Below are positions 1 to 11,820 of a stretch of 35,565 bases of DNA, in pieces. Made by a program: the position numbers and the translations under genes. Position 1 is the stretch's first letter; every line of letters starts with the position of its first letter. The notes beneath the pieces are model-generated. The model was not told where the DNA came from and searched no databases. It saw nothing but the letters and a program-made list of their open reading frames with translations. The stretch lies in contig JAFGAO010000286.1 in assembly GCA_016933615.1 (NCBI GenBank), positions 1-35,565 of the forward strand, in the 5' to 3' direction. The DNA comes from Acidobacteriota bacterium (GTDB lineage: Bacteria; Acidobacteriota; UBA6911).

Positions 1-15
1 GGGATTGAGGAAACC

Positions 16-2706
16 ATGAGTGAAAAAAAAGACAGACCGATCCACTGGCACCGGCTTGATCCGGAGGAGGCCGCACAGAAACTGCAATCGTCCGATGACG
101 GCCTTGACTCCGGGGAAGCGGAGCGCCGCTACCAACGGTACGGCCCCAACGAACTGGTCGAAAAGCGGCGCAAACCGCTGTGGATGATGTTCCTGGATCA
201 GTTCAGGGACTTCATGATCGTCGTGCTGATCGCGGCCGCCGTCGTGGCGGGCGTGATCGGGGAGCCGGCGGACTCTATCGCCATCGCCGTGATCGTCATC
301 CTGAACGCCGTGCTGGGCTTCGTTCAGGAATACCGGGCCGAAAAGGCCATGGCCGCGCTGAAAAAGCTGGCGGCCCCTTCCGCCGTCGTCATAAGGGACG
401 GCCGGGCCGAATCCGTTCCCGCACAGCGGCTGGTTCCGGGCGATCTCGTGATTCTGGAGGCCGGCAACGTGGTTCCGGCCGATCTTCGCCTGACCGAAGC
501 GGTCCAGCTCCGGATCCAGGAATCCACCCTGACCGGCGAATCCGTGCCCGTGGAAAAGGACATCGCGCCGATCGGGGAGGCGGAACTGCCCGTCGGCGAC
601 CGCAAAAACATGGCCTATAAAGGCACCCTGGTCACCTACGGCCGGGGGCGGGGATTGGTGACTGAAACCGGGATGCGGACGGAACTCGGCCGCATCGCCG
701 CACTTCTCCAGGACCAGGATGAAGGGCGAACCCCGCTGCAGAAAAGGCTCGCCGCATTCGGGCGCAAGCTCGCCTACGCCGTCCTGGCCATATGCATCAT
801 CGTTTTCATTGCCGGGATCCTCAGGGGCGAGCCGCCGCTTCTGATGCTTCTGACCGCGATCTCGCTGGCGGTGGCGGCCATCCCGGAAGCCCTTCCCGCC
901 GTGATTACCATATCCCTGGCTCTGGGAGCCAAGAAGCTGGTCCGGCAGCAGGCATTGATCCGGAAGCTGCCCGCAGTGGAAACGCTCGGGTCCGTAACCT
1001 ATATCTGCTCCGACAAGACCGGCACGCTGACGCTGAACCGGATGGTCGTGGAAGAGGTCTATGTCGACGATCGTCTGCATCGGTCCGACGAACTGCCGCC
1101 CCCGACCGCGTCCGCCGGCGGTGGATTATCCCCGGATGAAGGAAATCCGGCCCATCTGCTGTGCAGCGCCATGGCGCTTTGCAACGACGCCCGCCTGGAC
1201 CCTTCAGGCGCGCTCTTAGGCGACCCCACAGAAACTGCATTGTTCGGTCTTGCCCGGGAGAAAGGCTGCCTCCGGGAGGAGCTGGATAAAAAATATGCCC
1301 GGGTGGCGGAAATCCCTTTTGACTCGGACCGCAAGCTCATGACCACGTTCCATCCACGGGAAGACGGCCGGATCGTTTCTTTTACAAAGGGAGCGGTTGA
1401 AGAAATCCTGGAGCGCTCCGAAACGGTCCTCGGCGGCAGCGGCCGTGGAGCGCTCGACCGTGCAAAAATCCTGGGGGCGGCCGAACGGATCGCGGGCGAC
1501 GGCCTGAGAATCCTGGGTTTCGCCATGCGCCTGTGGGACGCCGTTCCCGATTCCATGACTTCGGACCGGGTTGAAAAAGATCTGGTCTTTATCGGGATGG
1601 TCGGCATGATGGACCCGCCGCGGCCTGAAGCGGCGGAGGCGGTGGCCACATGCCGTTCGGCCGGCATCCGGCCCGTTATGATCACGGGCGATCATCCGCT
1701 GACGGCCAGGACCATCGCCGAGCGGGTGGGAATCATCCGGTCGGAGGACGAGACCGTCATGACCGGGCGCGAACTCGCGCAGCTTCCTCTGGGAGAATTC
1801 GAAGACAGGGTGGAGCGGATAAGGGTTTATGCCCGGGTCGCTCCCGAGCAGAAACTCAAAATCATCCAGGCGCTTCAGGACAAAGGGCATTTCGTCGCCA
1901 TGACCGGAGACGGCGTCAACGATGCACCGGCGCTGAAACGGGCCGACATCGGGGTCGCCATGGGCATAACCGGCACCGATGTGTCCAAGGAAGCCTCCCA
2001 CATGATTCTGCTGGACGACAATTTCGCCACCACCGTCAAGGCCGTCCGGGAAGGGCGGCGCATCTTCGACAACATACGCAAATTCATCAAATACACCATG
2101 ACCAGCAATTCGGGCGAGATCTTCACGATTTTTCTGGCGCCTTTTCTCGGCCTGCCCATCCCCCTTTTGCCCATTCACATCCTGTGGATAAATCTCGTCA
2201 CCGACGGCGTGCCCGGCCTGGCCCTGGCCGCCGAACCCGGCGAACCGGACATCATGAAACGCCCCCCGAGGGATCCGAAAGAGAGCATCTTCGCCAAAGG
2301 CCTCGGCGCCCACATCCTGTGGGTCGGGCTGCTCATGGGCTTGGTTTCCATCGTCACCCAGGCCATGTTCATCGAAAGCAGCCGGGCCCACTGGCAGACC
2401 ATGGTGTTTACCGTTCTGTGCCTGAGCCAGATGGGGCACGTACTGGCCGTCCGGTCCGAACGGGAATCTTTTTTCAGGCAGGGGGCTTTGTCGAACAAAC
2501 CCCTTTTGGGGGCCGTATTGCTGACTTTCGCCCTTCAGGCGGCCACGATTTACGTGCCGGTTTTAAACCCTGTCTTCAAAACCGTCCCGCTGACCGCGGT
2601 CGAGCTTTTAATAACCATTCTTCTTTCGGCCGTCGTATTTGTGGCGGTGGAGATTGAAAAGGTTTTTAAAAGGAAGCTTTCGCGGCCCGGCACGCTGAAA
2701 GGCTGA
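16..2706 (+). CDS. Calcium-type cation-translocating P-type ATPase
   Basis: 896-aa ORF with TGES (LTGES), DKTGTLT phosphorylation motif, PEALPAVITISLALGAKK, TGDGVNDAPALK hinge and multiple TM segments. Confidence 0.96.
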   Translation: MSEKKDRPIHWHRLDPEEAAQKLQSSDDGLDSGEAERRYQRYGPNELVEKRRKPLWMMFLDQFRDFMIVVLIAAAVVAGVIGEPADSIAIAVIVILNAVLGFVQEYRAEKAMAALKKLAAPSAVVIRDGRAESVPAQRLVPGDLVILEAGNVVPADLRLTEAVQLRIQESTLTGESVPVEKDIAPIGEAELPVGDRKNMAYKGTLVTYGRGRGLVTETGMRTELGRIAALLQDQDEGRTPLQKRLAAFGRKLAYAVLAICIIVFIAGILRGEPPLLMLLTAISLAVAAIPEALPAVITISLALGAKKLVRQQALIRKLPAVETLGSVTYICSDKTGTLTLNRMVVEEVYVDDRLHRSDELPPPTASAGGGLSPDEGNPAHLLCSAMALCNDARLDPSGALLGDPTETALFGLAREKGCLREELDKKYARVAEIPFDSDRKLMTTFHPREDGRIVSFTKGAVEEILERSETVLGGSGRGALDRAKILGAAERIAGDGLRILGFAMRLWDAVPDSMTSDRVEKDLVFIGMVGMMDPPRPEAAEAVATCRSAGIRPVMITGDHPLTARTIAERVGIIRSEDETVMTGRELAQLPLGEFEDRVERIRVYARVAPEQKLKIIQALQDKGHFVAMTGDGVNDAPALKRADIGVAMGITGTDVSKEASHMILLDDNFATTVKAVREGRRIFDNIRKFIKYTMTSNSGEIFTIFLAPFLGLPIPLLPIHILWINLVTDGVPGLALAAEPGEPDIMKRPPRDPKESIFAKGLGAHILWVGLLMGLVSIVTQAMFIESSRAHWQTMVFTVLCLSQMGHVLAVRSERESFFRQGALSNKPLLGAVLLTFALQAATIYVPVLNPVFKTVPLTAVELLITILLSAVVFVAVEIEKVFKRKLSRPGTLKG

Positions 2707-2869
2707 AGACGCCGTCCAAATCGAAACGGCGGCTGGCGGCCGCCCTTGCAACGGGAAAGACCGAGAAAGCCCGGGTATTGCGGCGATTCGGGAGCGCGGA
2801 AACGCATCGAGTTCGCGGATGAGCCGAGATCTCCGTATGAGTTGCCCCGCACCCAATGCCGGGGACGAC

Positions 2870-4417
2870 TTATTCCCCCGGAGGCGCGCAGGTGAAATTG
2901 GCGGCGTCGTTGATGTCGCCGCTCCCTTTATACCTCGGAAGATCGGGATAGGCGCACACCGGGCGCGTGCGGTAGACTTTTCCACCCCTGCCTGAGTCCG
3001 TTTGGCCGTAAATGATCCGATCCGGAGCCTTGCCCTCTTCCACCCACTCCTGCAATGCTTCAAACGCCTTGAAGTTCTCGCCGACAACGCAGCCGCCCGC
3101 TCCCGGTATGGAGAAAAGCCGGGCGAAATCCCGCGTCCGCTCGGCCCCCCCCATAGCCTTTTCCACGCTTCTGTAATATTCAGCGACCTGCCTCGGCGGC
3201 AGCGCCAGGCTGTTCCAGGACGAAACGATAATGAGCTTGCCGTTGGATTCCTTAAAGGGCCTTAGATCGGGATTGTTGCCGTCGACGTATTTGGCCGTGC
3301 GTTCTATGCCCAGCTTCGTGTCGCGGTCCGCGTCGAATGTGCGCCAGTCCCAGTCGGGATCCTCAAAAACCATGCCCTTGAAATAGTTGAGATTCACCGA
3401 GAAGGGCTCCTTCTCTATCATGAAGCTCCAGGTGAGTTCGCTTCCGGGTTCGAATCCGCTGTATATCGGAGTCCCGTCTTTGAACCTGGCCCCGGCGTAT
3501 ATCTTTCTCGCCGTCTGAACCTGGCCCGCGGTCAGGCAGGAAGGCTCGTCCGGGCCGGCGCACTGGATAGTCGCCGGGTCGAAATCGCAGTGCGGAGGAT
3601 CTGTGATGAGTCCATCGTCAAGACCGTCATTCATATCGCACGCATCCAGGGCCGCCCGGTTTATCACTGCAAGCTTTTCAGTCGGGATATACCCGGGGCC
3701 TTCGACGCCGTCTTTGAGCGCAACCCAGCTGATGTAAAGGGAGCCCGGCTGCAGGCGCGTTATCCAGAATGCGGGGTCGCTGGCAACGATCCCGTCGAAA
3801 TCGTCCGGGTAGCGCTGGGCCTCGTTCAGCCCCTGGTTGCCGCCGTTGTGGCAGCTGTTCCAATAGGAATATTGAATCGGCCTGCCGTAATATTTCTCCG
3901 CCAGTATCTTGGTCGCAACAACCATTTCATGAACCGCGCGATGGCCCCAGTCCGCCCATTTTTCCGGGTGGCCGACGGCCCACTCGAAACCCGCGTCCAC
4001 GTGGCCCGTATCGGTTCCGGCCGCCACATACCCTCTTTCCATGATTCCCGCGAGTCCGGCGCTGTTGAGGGATCCTATGAATCCGGGATTGCCGGCAGCC
4101 AGAAATTTCCCGTTCCAGCCGGCAGCCGCCGGAAGCCACACCTCGATGCCGATGCGGGAGTCGGCGCTCGGAGCCGAAAAAGCCTCTATCCTGCAGAAAG
4201 GCGCCTGGATTTTTCTTGCGGGCAGCTCGCCCGTGGCGCCGGCCTGGCCGGGCAATTCATAGCCCGGACCGCCGGAGGTGACGGACGTGATGGTGACGTT
4301 GGGGATCTCGAGCGACTTCAGGCTTTCGCAGGTCTGCTGAGCCGCGGCGGGGATGGAAACGAAAGCGAAGCCGGCCAGAAGAAAGAAACCGATATCCGGT
4401 ACTTTACGATGATTCAT
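2870..4417 (-). CDS. Tannase/feruloyl esterase family alpha/beta hydrolase, secreted
   Basis: 515-aa ORF with N-terminal signal peptide (GFFLLAGFAFVSIPAAAQQ), YWNSCHNGGNQGL nucleophile region and C-terminal GRGGKVYRTRPVCAYPDLPRYKGSGDINDAANFTC typical of the tannase family. Confidence 0.88.
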   Translation of the reverse strand: MNHRKVPDIGFFLLAGFAFVSIPAAAQQTCESLKSLEIPNVTITSVTSGGPGYELPGQAGATGELPARKIQAPFCRIEAFSAPSADSRIGIEVWLPAAAGWNGKFLAAGNPGFIGSLNSAGLAGIMERGYVAAGTDTGHVDAGFEWAVGHPEKWADWGHRAVHEMVVATKILAEKYYGRPIQYSYWNSCHNGGNQGLNEAQRYPDDFDGIVASDPAFWITRLQPGSLYISWVALKDGVEGPGYIPTEKLAVINRAALDACDMNDGLDDGLITDPPHCDFDPATIQCAGPDEPSCLTAGQVQTARKIYAGARFKDGTPIYSGFEPGSELTWSFMIEKEPFSVNLNYFKGMVFEDPDWDWRTFDADRDTKLGIERTAKYVDGNNPDLRPFKESNGKLIIVSSWNSLALPPRQVAEYYRSVEKAMGGAERTRDFARLFSIPGAGGCVVGENFKAFEALQEWVEEGKAPDRIIYGQTDSGRGGKVYRTRPVCAYPDLPRYKGSGDINDAANFTCAPPGE

Positions 4418-4553
4418 ATGCGCGCCTCCGGGAAGAACCTGTTTCCGATGATCGTTGAAGCTTCATGAAGCTGAGCCGATTATAGGCAAACAATCCCGGA
4501 TTCAGAAGAAAATTCCCGGCCGGATATCTGCGATGGGCGGGTGCAGCGAAGGT

Positions 4554-5885
4554 TCAGTCGTACCTGCCGCGGCTTTTGGTGATGTCTATCATGGCCTTCA
4601 CGTTTTCCGGCCGGGCTTCGTCCAGGGCCGTGGCCGACATGATAAAACCTCCGTCTTTGCCGCACATCCGGATCAGGTTTTTGCAGTAGTCTTCGACCTC
4701 GGAAACGGCGCCGGCCTGCAGGATGAAGCCGGGGACGTCCAACATGAAGCAGAGGTGCCCTCCCAGAACCGCCTTGGCCTTTTCCGGATCGGTCTTGGCA
4801 AAATGGCAAAGGACTTTGCCCCGGGGCAGTTCCAGAAGGTATTCAAGCCGCCGGTCCCATGTTCCCTCGAAAAACGGGCACGGCGTCCATCCGGCCTCGA
4901 TCAGGGCCAGCAGCACTTTCTTCAGCGTCGGCCAGTAGAACGTCTCGAACTGCGGCAGGGACATGAAACCGTCCGACCCCCTGTGAAGGGCCAGGAAAAC
5001 CCTTCGGACGCTCCCTTCCGCCGGAGCGGGCAGATTCTTTATCATGGCAACGGTCTGTTTGCAGAGCATATCGCAGGTTTCCAGAAGCTTGTCCGGAACC
5101 CGGTACATGTCCAGCATGGAGCCGCGCATGCCGCGCAGGAAATCGGAAATCATGTCGAAGGGCGCCCCGGCCATCATCCTGGAAGTCGTGTAGCAAGGGA
5201 ATCCAAGCCCGGACATCTCCTCATCGAAGCCGACATCCCGGCTCTGCCACTCCGCCTGCAGCTGGGCCGCTCTGCGGAATTTTTCGAGCATTTCCGCCAT
5301 ATCCGGCATGGTGAAGCGCGCCAGGTAGGGAGCCATGCCCATGGCGAATATAAGCGACTGGAAGGGGGGCAGCTTGGCCATGGGCGCGGCGGATTCCAGC
5401 ACCCGCGGCAGATAGGCGCGCAGTATAAAATCCGACGGGTCGCTGAGAAAGGCGTCGTAATCTTCCGGCTTCATGGGCTCCAGCTCGATCATCTGGTGGC
5501 TGTGGTCCGGAGACACGCCGAAACCGGGCCACCTCATTTGACGCGGCCCGAGGATCTCCATCGCTTCCCCGGAAAACCCCGCGGTCTGGGCCCAGTAAAC
5601 ATCGGGCTCGAGCTCCGTGATTGTCCTGAGGTTTGCCGCCCTCCATTTTTCGGCATCGTAATAGGCGGCCGAACAGGGAATGCCGCAATACCTGGCCGCG
5701 AAGTAGCCGACCCAGAGCTGGAAAGGCACCCGGTCGGGCACCTTCATCGCGATGGCTTCGTTTACCCTCTTATCCCTTTCGGCGTATGCCTGCGCAGCGC
5801 CGCCTGCAGATGTCGCGTTGGTCATGTTTGGAAACCCTCCGAATTCTCCGTCCGCTCGTGCAATCTTTTTAGAAAGGCCCGACAT
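4554..5885 (-). CDS. Uroporphyrinogen decarboxylase (URO-D)/MtaA-like methyltransferase family protein
   Basis: 443-aa ORF; KVPDRVPFQLW N-terminal pattern, LCFMLDVPGFILQAGAVSEVEDYCKNLIRMCGKDGGFIMSAT and DEARPENVKAMID C-terminal pattern of URO-D superfamily methyltransferases. Start could be internal (MTNATS..., ~5825). Confidence 0.8.
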   Translation of the reverse strand: MSGLSKKIARADGEFGGFPNMTNATSAGGAAQAYAERDKRVNEAIAMKVPDRVPFQLWVGYFAARYCGIPCSAAYYDAEKWRAANLRTITELEPDVYWAQTAGFSGEAMEILGPRQMRWPGFGVSPDHSHQMIELEPMKPEDYDAFLSDPSDFILRAYLPRVLESAAPMAKLPPFQSLIFAMGMAPYLARFTMPDMAEMLEKFRRAAQLQAEWQSRDVGFDEEMSGLGFPCYTTSRMMAGAPFDMISDFLRGMRGSMLDMYRVPDKLLETCDMLCKQTVAMIKNLPAPAEGSVRRVFLALHRGSDGFMSLPQFETFYWPTLKKVLLALIEAGWTPCPFFEGTWDRRLEYLLELPRGKVLCHFAKTDPEKAKAVLGGHLCFMLDVPGFILQAGAVSEVEDYCKNLIRMCGKDGGFIMSATALDEARPENVKAMIDITKSRGRYD

Positions 5886-6013
5886 TATGGTCCGGCATGC
5901 CTAACGGCGCAATGGGAAACAGTTTTCCGGAAATCCCGCACCGTCAAGCAGGTCCGCGCCGCACGCCGGCACAATGGTTTTTCAGTTTAATTCAATTTGA
6001 GGGCATAAAGAAA

Positions 6014-6047
6014 GGGCGGCGTTTCAGATTGTTTTGAAACGCCGCCC
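6014..6047. terminator. Intrinsic terminator hairpin, probably for katG and possibly bidirectional
   Basis: Perfect 13-bp inverted repeat GGGCGGCGTTTCA / TGAAACGCCGCCC with 8-nt loop, flanked by TGTTTTTG on + and TTTCTTT on - strand. Confidence 0.85.
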
Positions 6048-6161
6048 TGTTTTTGAGTCCGGAGAGCATTCATCCGATATCTGCGAATTAACCGTCCTCC
6101 AGCCTGCCGCCGTGCCTTCCGCAGCACGGTTTCAAAAACTTCGAACGCGCCGTTGCCGGGA

Positions 6162-8517
<2,356 letters not shown>

Positions 8518-8632
8518 CCGGGCTCCTTTTCCGGGTTTTCCGGCCGGAAAGCCCTGCAACAACTTCCTAGGGAAAACACCTGCAATGATATAGGATGTTT
8601 TTTGGAGTTACATTAAGAATATCGGAGATTTT

Positions 8633-9580
8633 ATGATTGTGATAGAGCGTTTGGGCCTGTTGGCCGCAGCGGCCTGCTTATGCCTCCCTGCCCTGCCTTT
8701 AAGAGCCGTGCATTCAAATGAAAAAAGCATGACGCCCGGGGCGTTGATAGAAAAGCACCTGAAATCGATCGGAACCCCTGAAAAGATAATGGCGGTCCGC
8801 TCCTGGGGGGTCAGCGGGAGGGCGAACGTCGAATTCATTCTGGGGGCAACCGGCAATCTCACCGACGGCTTTTTCATGTTTGTTTCCGACGGCCCCAAAG
8901 TGGCGATCAAGATGGATTTCGAAGATGTGAATTATCCCGGAGAGCACCTTGCCTACGACGGCAGGGAAGTGACCGCCGCGCACATCACCCCCGGGCAGAG
9001 GTCCCCGCTGGCGGATTTTGTCTTCCTGCACAACGCGACGATGAGGGAGGGATTCCTGGGAGGGGTCCTGTCGACCGCCTGGCCGCTGCTGCGGATCGAA
9101 GGCAAAATGCCCAGGATGCAGCTGAGGGAAACCGAGATCCGGGGACGCCGGCTTTATGAGCTCGAATACGGGACTCCGGGCAGAAGACCGGGCAATATGA
9201 GGGTGAAACTATTTTTCGACAAAGAGAATTTCCGCCATGTGCGGACGGAATACAAAGTCATGATATCGGACGAATTGACCTCCGTGCGGAGCATTGTCAG
9301 CGGGAGCGTCACCGGCGCGCCGGCGGCTTCGGGCGGAATGCCCGCGGCTTCGGCCCCGATAGCCACAATCATGGAAAGCCAGCCGGATTCCATCTACCAG
9401 CTGGTCGAAGAGTTTGACGATTTTGCGTCTCTGGGCGGACTGGTGCTCCCCATGAGCTACGCTCTCGAGTATTCTCTCGAGGGTCACGGGGCTACATTCC
9501 TGGCCAAATGGACCCTTCAGGCCGAATACTACGCGAACAACGGGGATATCGATCAGAAATTTTTCATCGCTCATAAATAA
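8633..9580 (+). CDS. Exported hypothetical protein (outer-membrane lipoprotein-sorting-like beta-rich protein)
   Basis: 315-aa ORF with N-terminal signal peptide (LLAAAACLCLPALPLRAVHS); family assignment uncertain. Confidence 0.7.
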   Translation: MIVIERLGLLAAAACLCLPALPLRAVHSNEKSMTPGALIEKHLKSIGTPEKIMAVRSWGVSGRANVEFILGATGNLTDGFFMFVSDGPKVAIKMDFEDVNYPGEHLAYDGREVTAAHITPGQRSPLADFVFLHNATMREGFLGGVLSTAWPLLRIEGKMPRMQLRETEIRGRRLYELEYGTPGRRPGNMRVKLFFDKENFRHVRTEYKVMISDELTSVRSIVSGSVTGAPAASGGMPAASAPIATIMESQPDSIYQLVEEFDDFASLGGLVLPMSYALEYSLEGHGATFLAKWTLQAEYYANNGDIDQKFFIAHK

Positions 9581-9808
9581 CCCTGCCCGCAGATGGCAGC
9601 CGGCGCTCGATGCGCTTTGCCGCATGCCCTGCGGCACGGACCCTGCATGAATGAAGTTGTTTGCTTTCGGGAATGATTGAATATTGCCGTATAAATAACG
9701 AAAACTTCGGAATTGAGGCTGAACGGGTCCGGAACAAGTCGCGGAAAGCGCCGCCGCCCGGGCGCCCCCCCCCGCGAATACCGGCCGGCGGCATCGCAGC
9801 GACACCGG

Positions 9809-10549
9809 CTACCGCCCCTGTTGGCTCTGCAGCTCTTCCATTGTCAGAGTGCCCTTGCGGGTATATCCGTCGGGCACGCTGTAAATCCCGGCCGGAGCGG
9901 GCTTCTCGGCGATTTCAACCACTTCCGAATTCTGACGGATTTTGGCTCCCATCATGTCGCCCGTCATTTCCTGGGAGATTACAAAACCGTCGATTTTGCC
10001 CAGTTCGCCGATCGACGCTTCGTCGATTCCGATCATCTGGGTTTTGACCAGCGTACTGTAGAAATTTTTCATATAATTTCTGTAATCGAACGGCACATCG
10101 GATGTCGCGTACATCTTCATTTTCATCGGCATCATGACCATGTTCAGATCGACGTCGTATCCGTCGCAGGATCTTGATCCGATTGTTTTTTTCTGACCGG
10201 TCGGCGTGACCGTAAACGTCACCTTCATGTTCTGAATCATCTCGGCCATCTGGGGCGGCACCAATTGGGAGAAATCCAGCGGAAGGTTGGCCGAAACATA
10301 TGTTTTGTCCCGGTGATTGATTATGTAAAGCACTTTATTTTCAACATCCACAATTGTCGTAGTATCCTCGGTGACAGTGGCCACCCTGCCGTCGCCGATC
10401 CACTGCTCGGTGACGGTGTCTCTGGCCGGCTGATTCTGCCCCATCATGCTGATGGGATCGGTATGGCTTCTGGTTTTCACATACCCGTCGGCGGCGGCGA
10501 AAGTCGAAGCCGATAAAATCAGTAAAAGCGCTGCAAAAACCTGTTTCAT
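9809..10549 (-). CDS. Exported hypothetical protein, DUF4412-like
   Basis: MKQVFAALLLILSASTFAAADG signal peptide; AAGGAGG RBS just upstream of ATG at 10549; Met-rich MVMMPMKMKMY segment; pattern resembles DUF4412 exported proteins. Confidence 0.7.
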   Translation of the reverse strand: MKQVFAALLLILSASTFAAADGYVKTRSHTDPISMMGQNQPARDTVTEQWIGDGRVATVTEDTTTIVDVENKVLYIINHRDKTYVSANLPLDFSQLVPPQMAEMIQNMKVTFTVTPTGQKKTIGSRSCDGYDVDLNMVMMPMKMKMYATSDVPFDYRNYMKNFYSTLVKTQMIGIDEASIGELGKIDGFVISQEMTGDMMGAKIRQNSEVVEIAEKPAPAGIYSVPDGYTRKGTLTMEELQSQQGR

Positions 10550-10874
10550 GGAACCTCCTTTTTTCCGGATGGAATCGGCCGCCTCTCGGAGCGCGGAGGA
10601 TAAGTACACCGTTTCCGGCTTTACAATCGGACCCCTCTGCTCCCGACTATTATGCCCTGTGTCTGATCGTTAAAAGTAATACGCTATGCCTGCCCGATTC
10701 CACAATATTTTCCAGAAGTTGAATGCCAATTTGCTTGAATTTCCTGTAATGATAAGTGTAGTAATAACGTATTGAACTCGAAACCGGTTTTCGGGTCGGA
10801 AGGGGGAAAATCAACCGAGATGCCAGTGTGGATTCGGGATTCTGCCGCAGGGTTTGTCTTCTCTTTGTTATCCG

Positions 10875-10902
10875 TTGACAGCAAGCCGCCGCTTATTATA
10901 GA
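10875..10902 (+). promoter_or_regulatory. Candidate sigma70-type promoter for the ferredoxin-AOR pair
   Basis: TTGACA (10875-10880), 16-nt spacer, TATAGA (10897-10902), about 100 nt upstream of the 11004 start codon. Confidence 0.45.
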
Positions 10903-11003
10903 GTGCACTCCACTCCTCATGAATGACGTTACAGATCGGCTTTCTATGAATTCCGACTTTAAAAGGATCCTTTTTACAATGAAATCAAGCAAGGAGTAGT
11001 CCT

Positions 11004-11810
11004 ATGCCTGGAAGCAAAAAAACCGATAAAGAAGCCGCTGCCAAGAAGAAATTCTCGAGACGCGATTTCATCGCCACCGGCGGAGCCGTAGTCGCTGTGG
11101 ACGCCCTGATCTCCACGACTAAAAGCGATGCCTTTGCGGCGCCCGCGTCTCCGGCAATGGCCGCAAATGAGTATCCCGCATCCAAGGGATACCTTGTTTA
11201 TGACAGCAAGAAGTGCGCCGGTTGTACAACCTGCATGCTCGCTTGTTCCCTGGTGCACTACGGAGTCCAAAACCTGTCCCTCTCGCGCATTCAGATCATG
11301 CAGGACTCCTTCGGCAAGTTTCCCGACGACGTCAAGATGGCGCCCTGCCGGCAGTGCGTAACGCCGCCCTGCGTGATCAATTGCCCGGTTGGAGCCGCAT
11401 ACATCGATACGGAAAACGGCAACGTCCGCAGAATCGATTCCGAAAAATGCATCGGCTGCAAGACCTGCCTCGCCATGTGTCCCCAGCAGCCGCACCGGAC
11501 GGTCTGGAATCACACCATCAACAAGGCCACCAAATGCGACCTGTGCATCGACACGCCCTACTGGAATGAAACCGGCGGCGTCAACGGGAAGCAGGCCTGC
11601 GTGGAATCCTGCCCCATGAAGGCCATTAAATTCGTATCCAAGCCTCCGGACCAGAAAGAAACGGAAGGCTACGACGTGAACATGCGCAACGATTTCTGGT
11701 ACAACCTCGGGCTGGTTGAAAACTCGACGCACGTTCCCCCCGCTTACAGCATGGCCGGACGGAAGCCCGGCGCTGCCAAGGCTAAACCGAAACCGAAGGC
11801 AAAGGAATAG
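11004..11810 (+). CDS. Tat-signal 4Fe-4S ferredoxin-type oxidoreductase subunit (four-cluster, HybA/YdhX-like)
   Basis: KFSRRDFIATGGAVVAVDALI Tat leader; Cys motifs CAGCTTCMLAC, CRQCVTPPCVINCP, CIGCKTCLAMCP, CDLC...C. Confidence 0.9.
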   Translation: MPGSKKTDKEAAAKKKFSRRDFIATGGAVVAVDALISTTKSDAFAAPASPAMAANEYPASKGYLVYDSKKCAGCTTCMLACSLVHYGVQNLSLSRIQIMQDSFGKFPDDVKMAPCRQCVTPPCVINCPVGAAYIDTENGNVRRIDSEKCIGCKTCLAMCPQQPHRTVWNHTINKATKCDLCIDTPYWNETGGVNGKQACVESCPMKAIKFVSKPPDQKETEGYDVNMRNDFWYNLGLVENSTHVPPAYSMAGRKPGAAKAKPKPKAKE

Positions 11811-11820
11811 GAGGATGATC

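Noticed and set aside
4455-5990. 511-aa + strand ORF opposite the URO-D gene
   Set aside because: Low-complexity His/Gly/Arg/Pro-rich translation, antisense artefact of codon usage.
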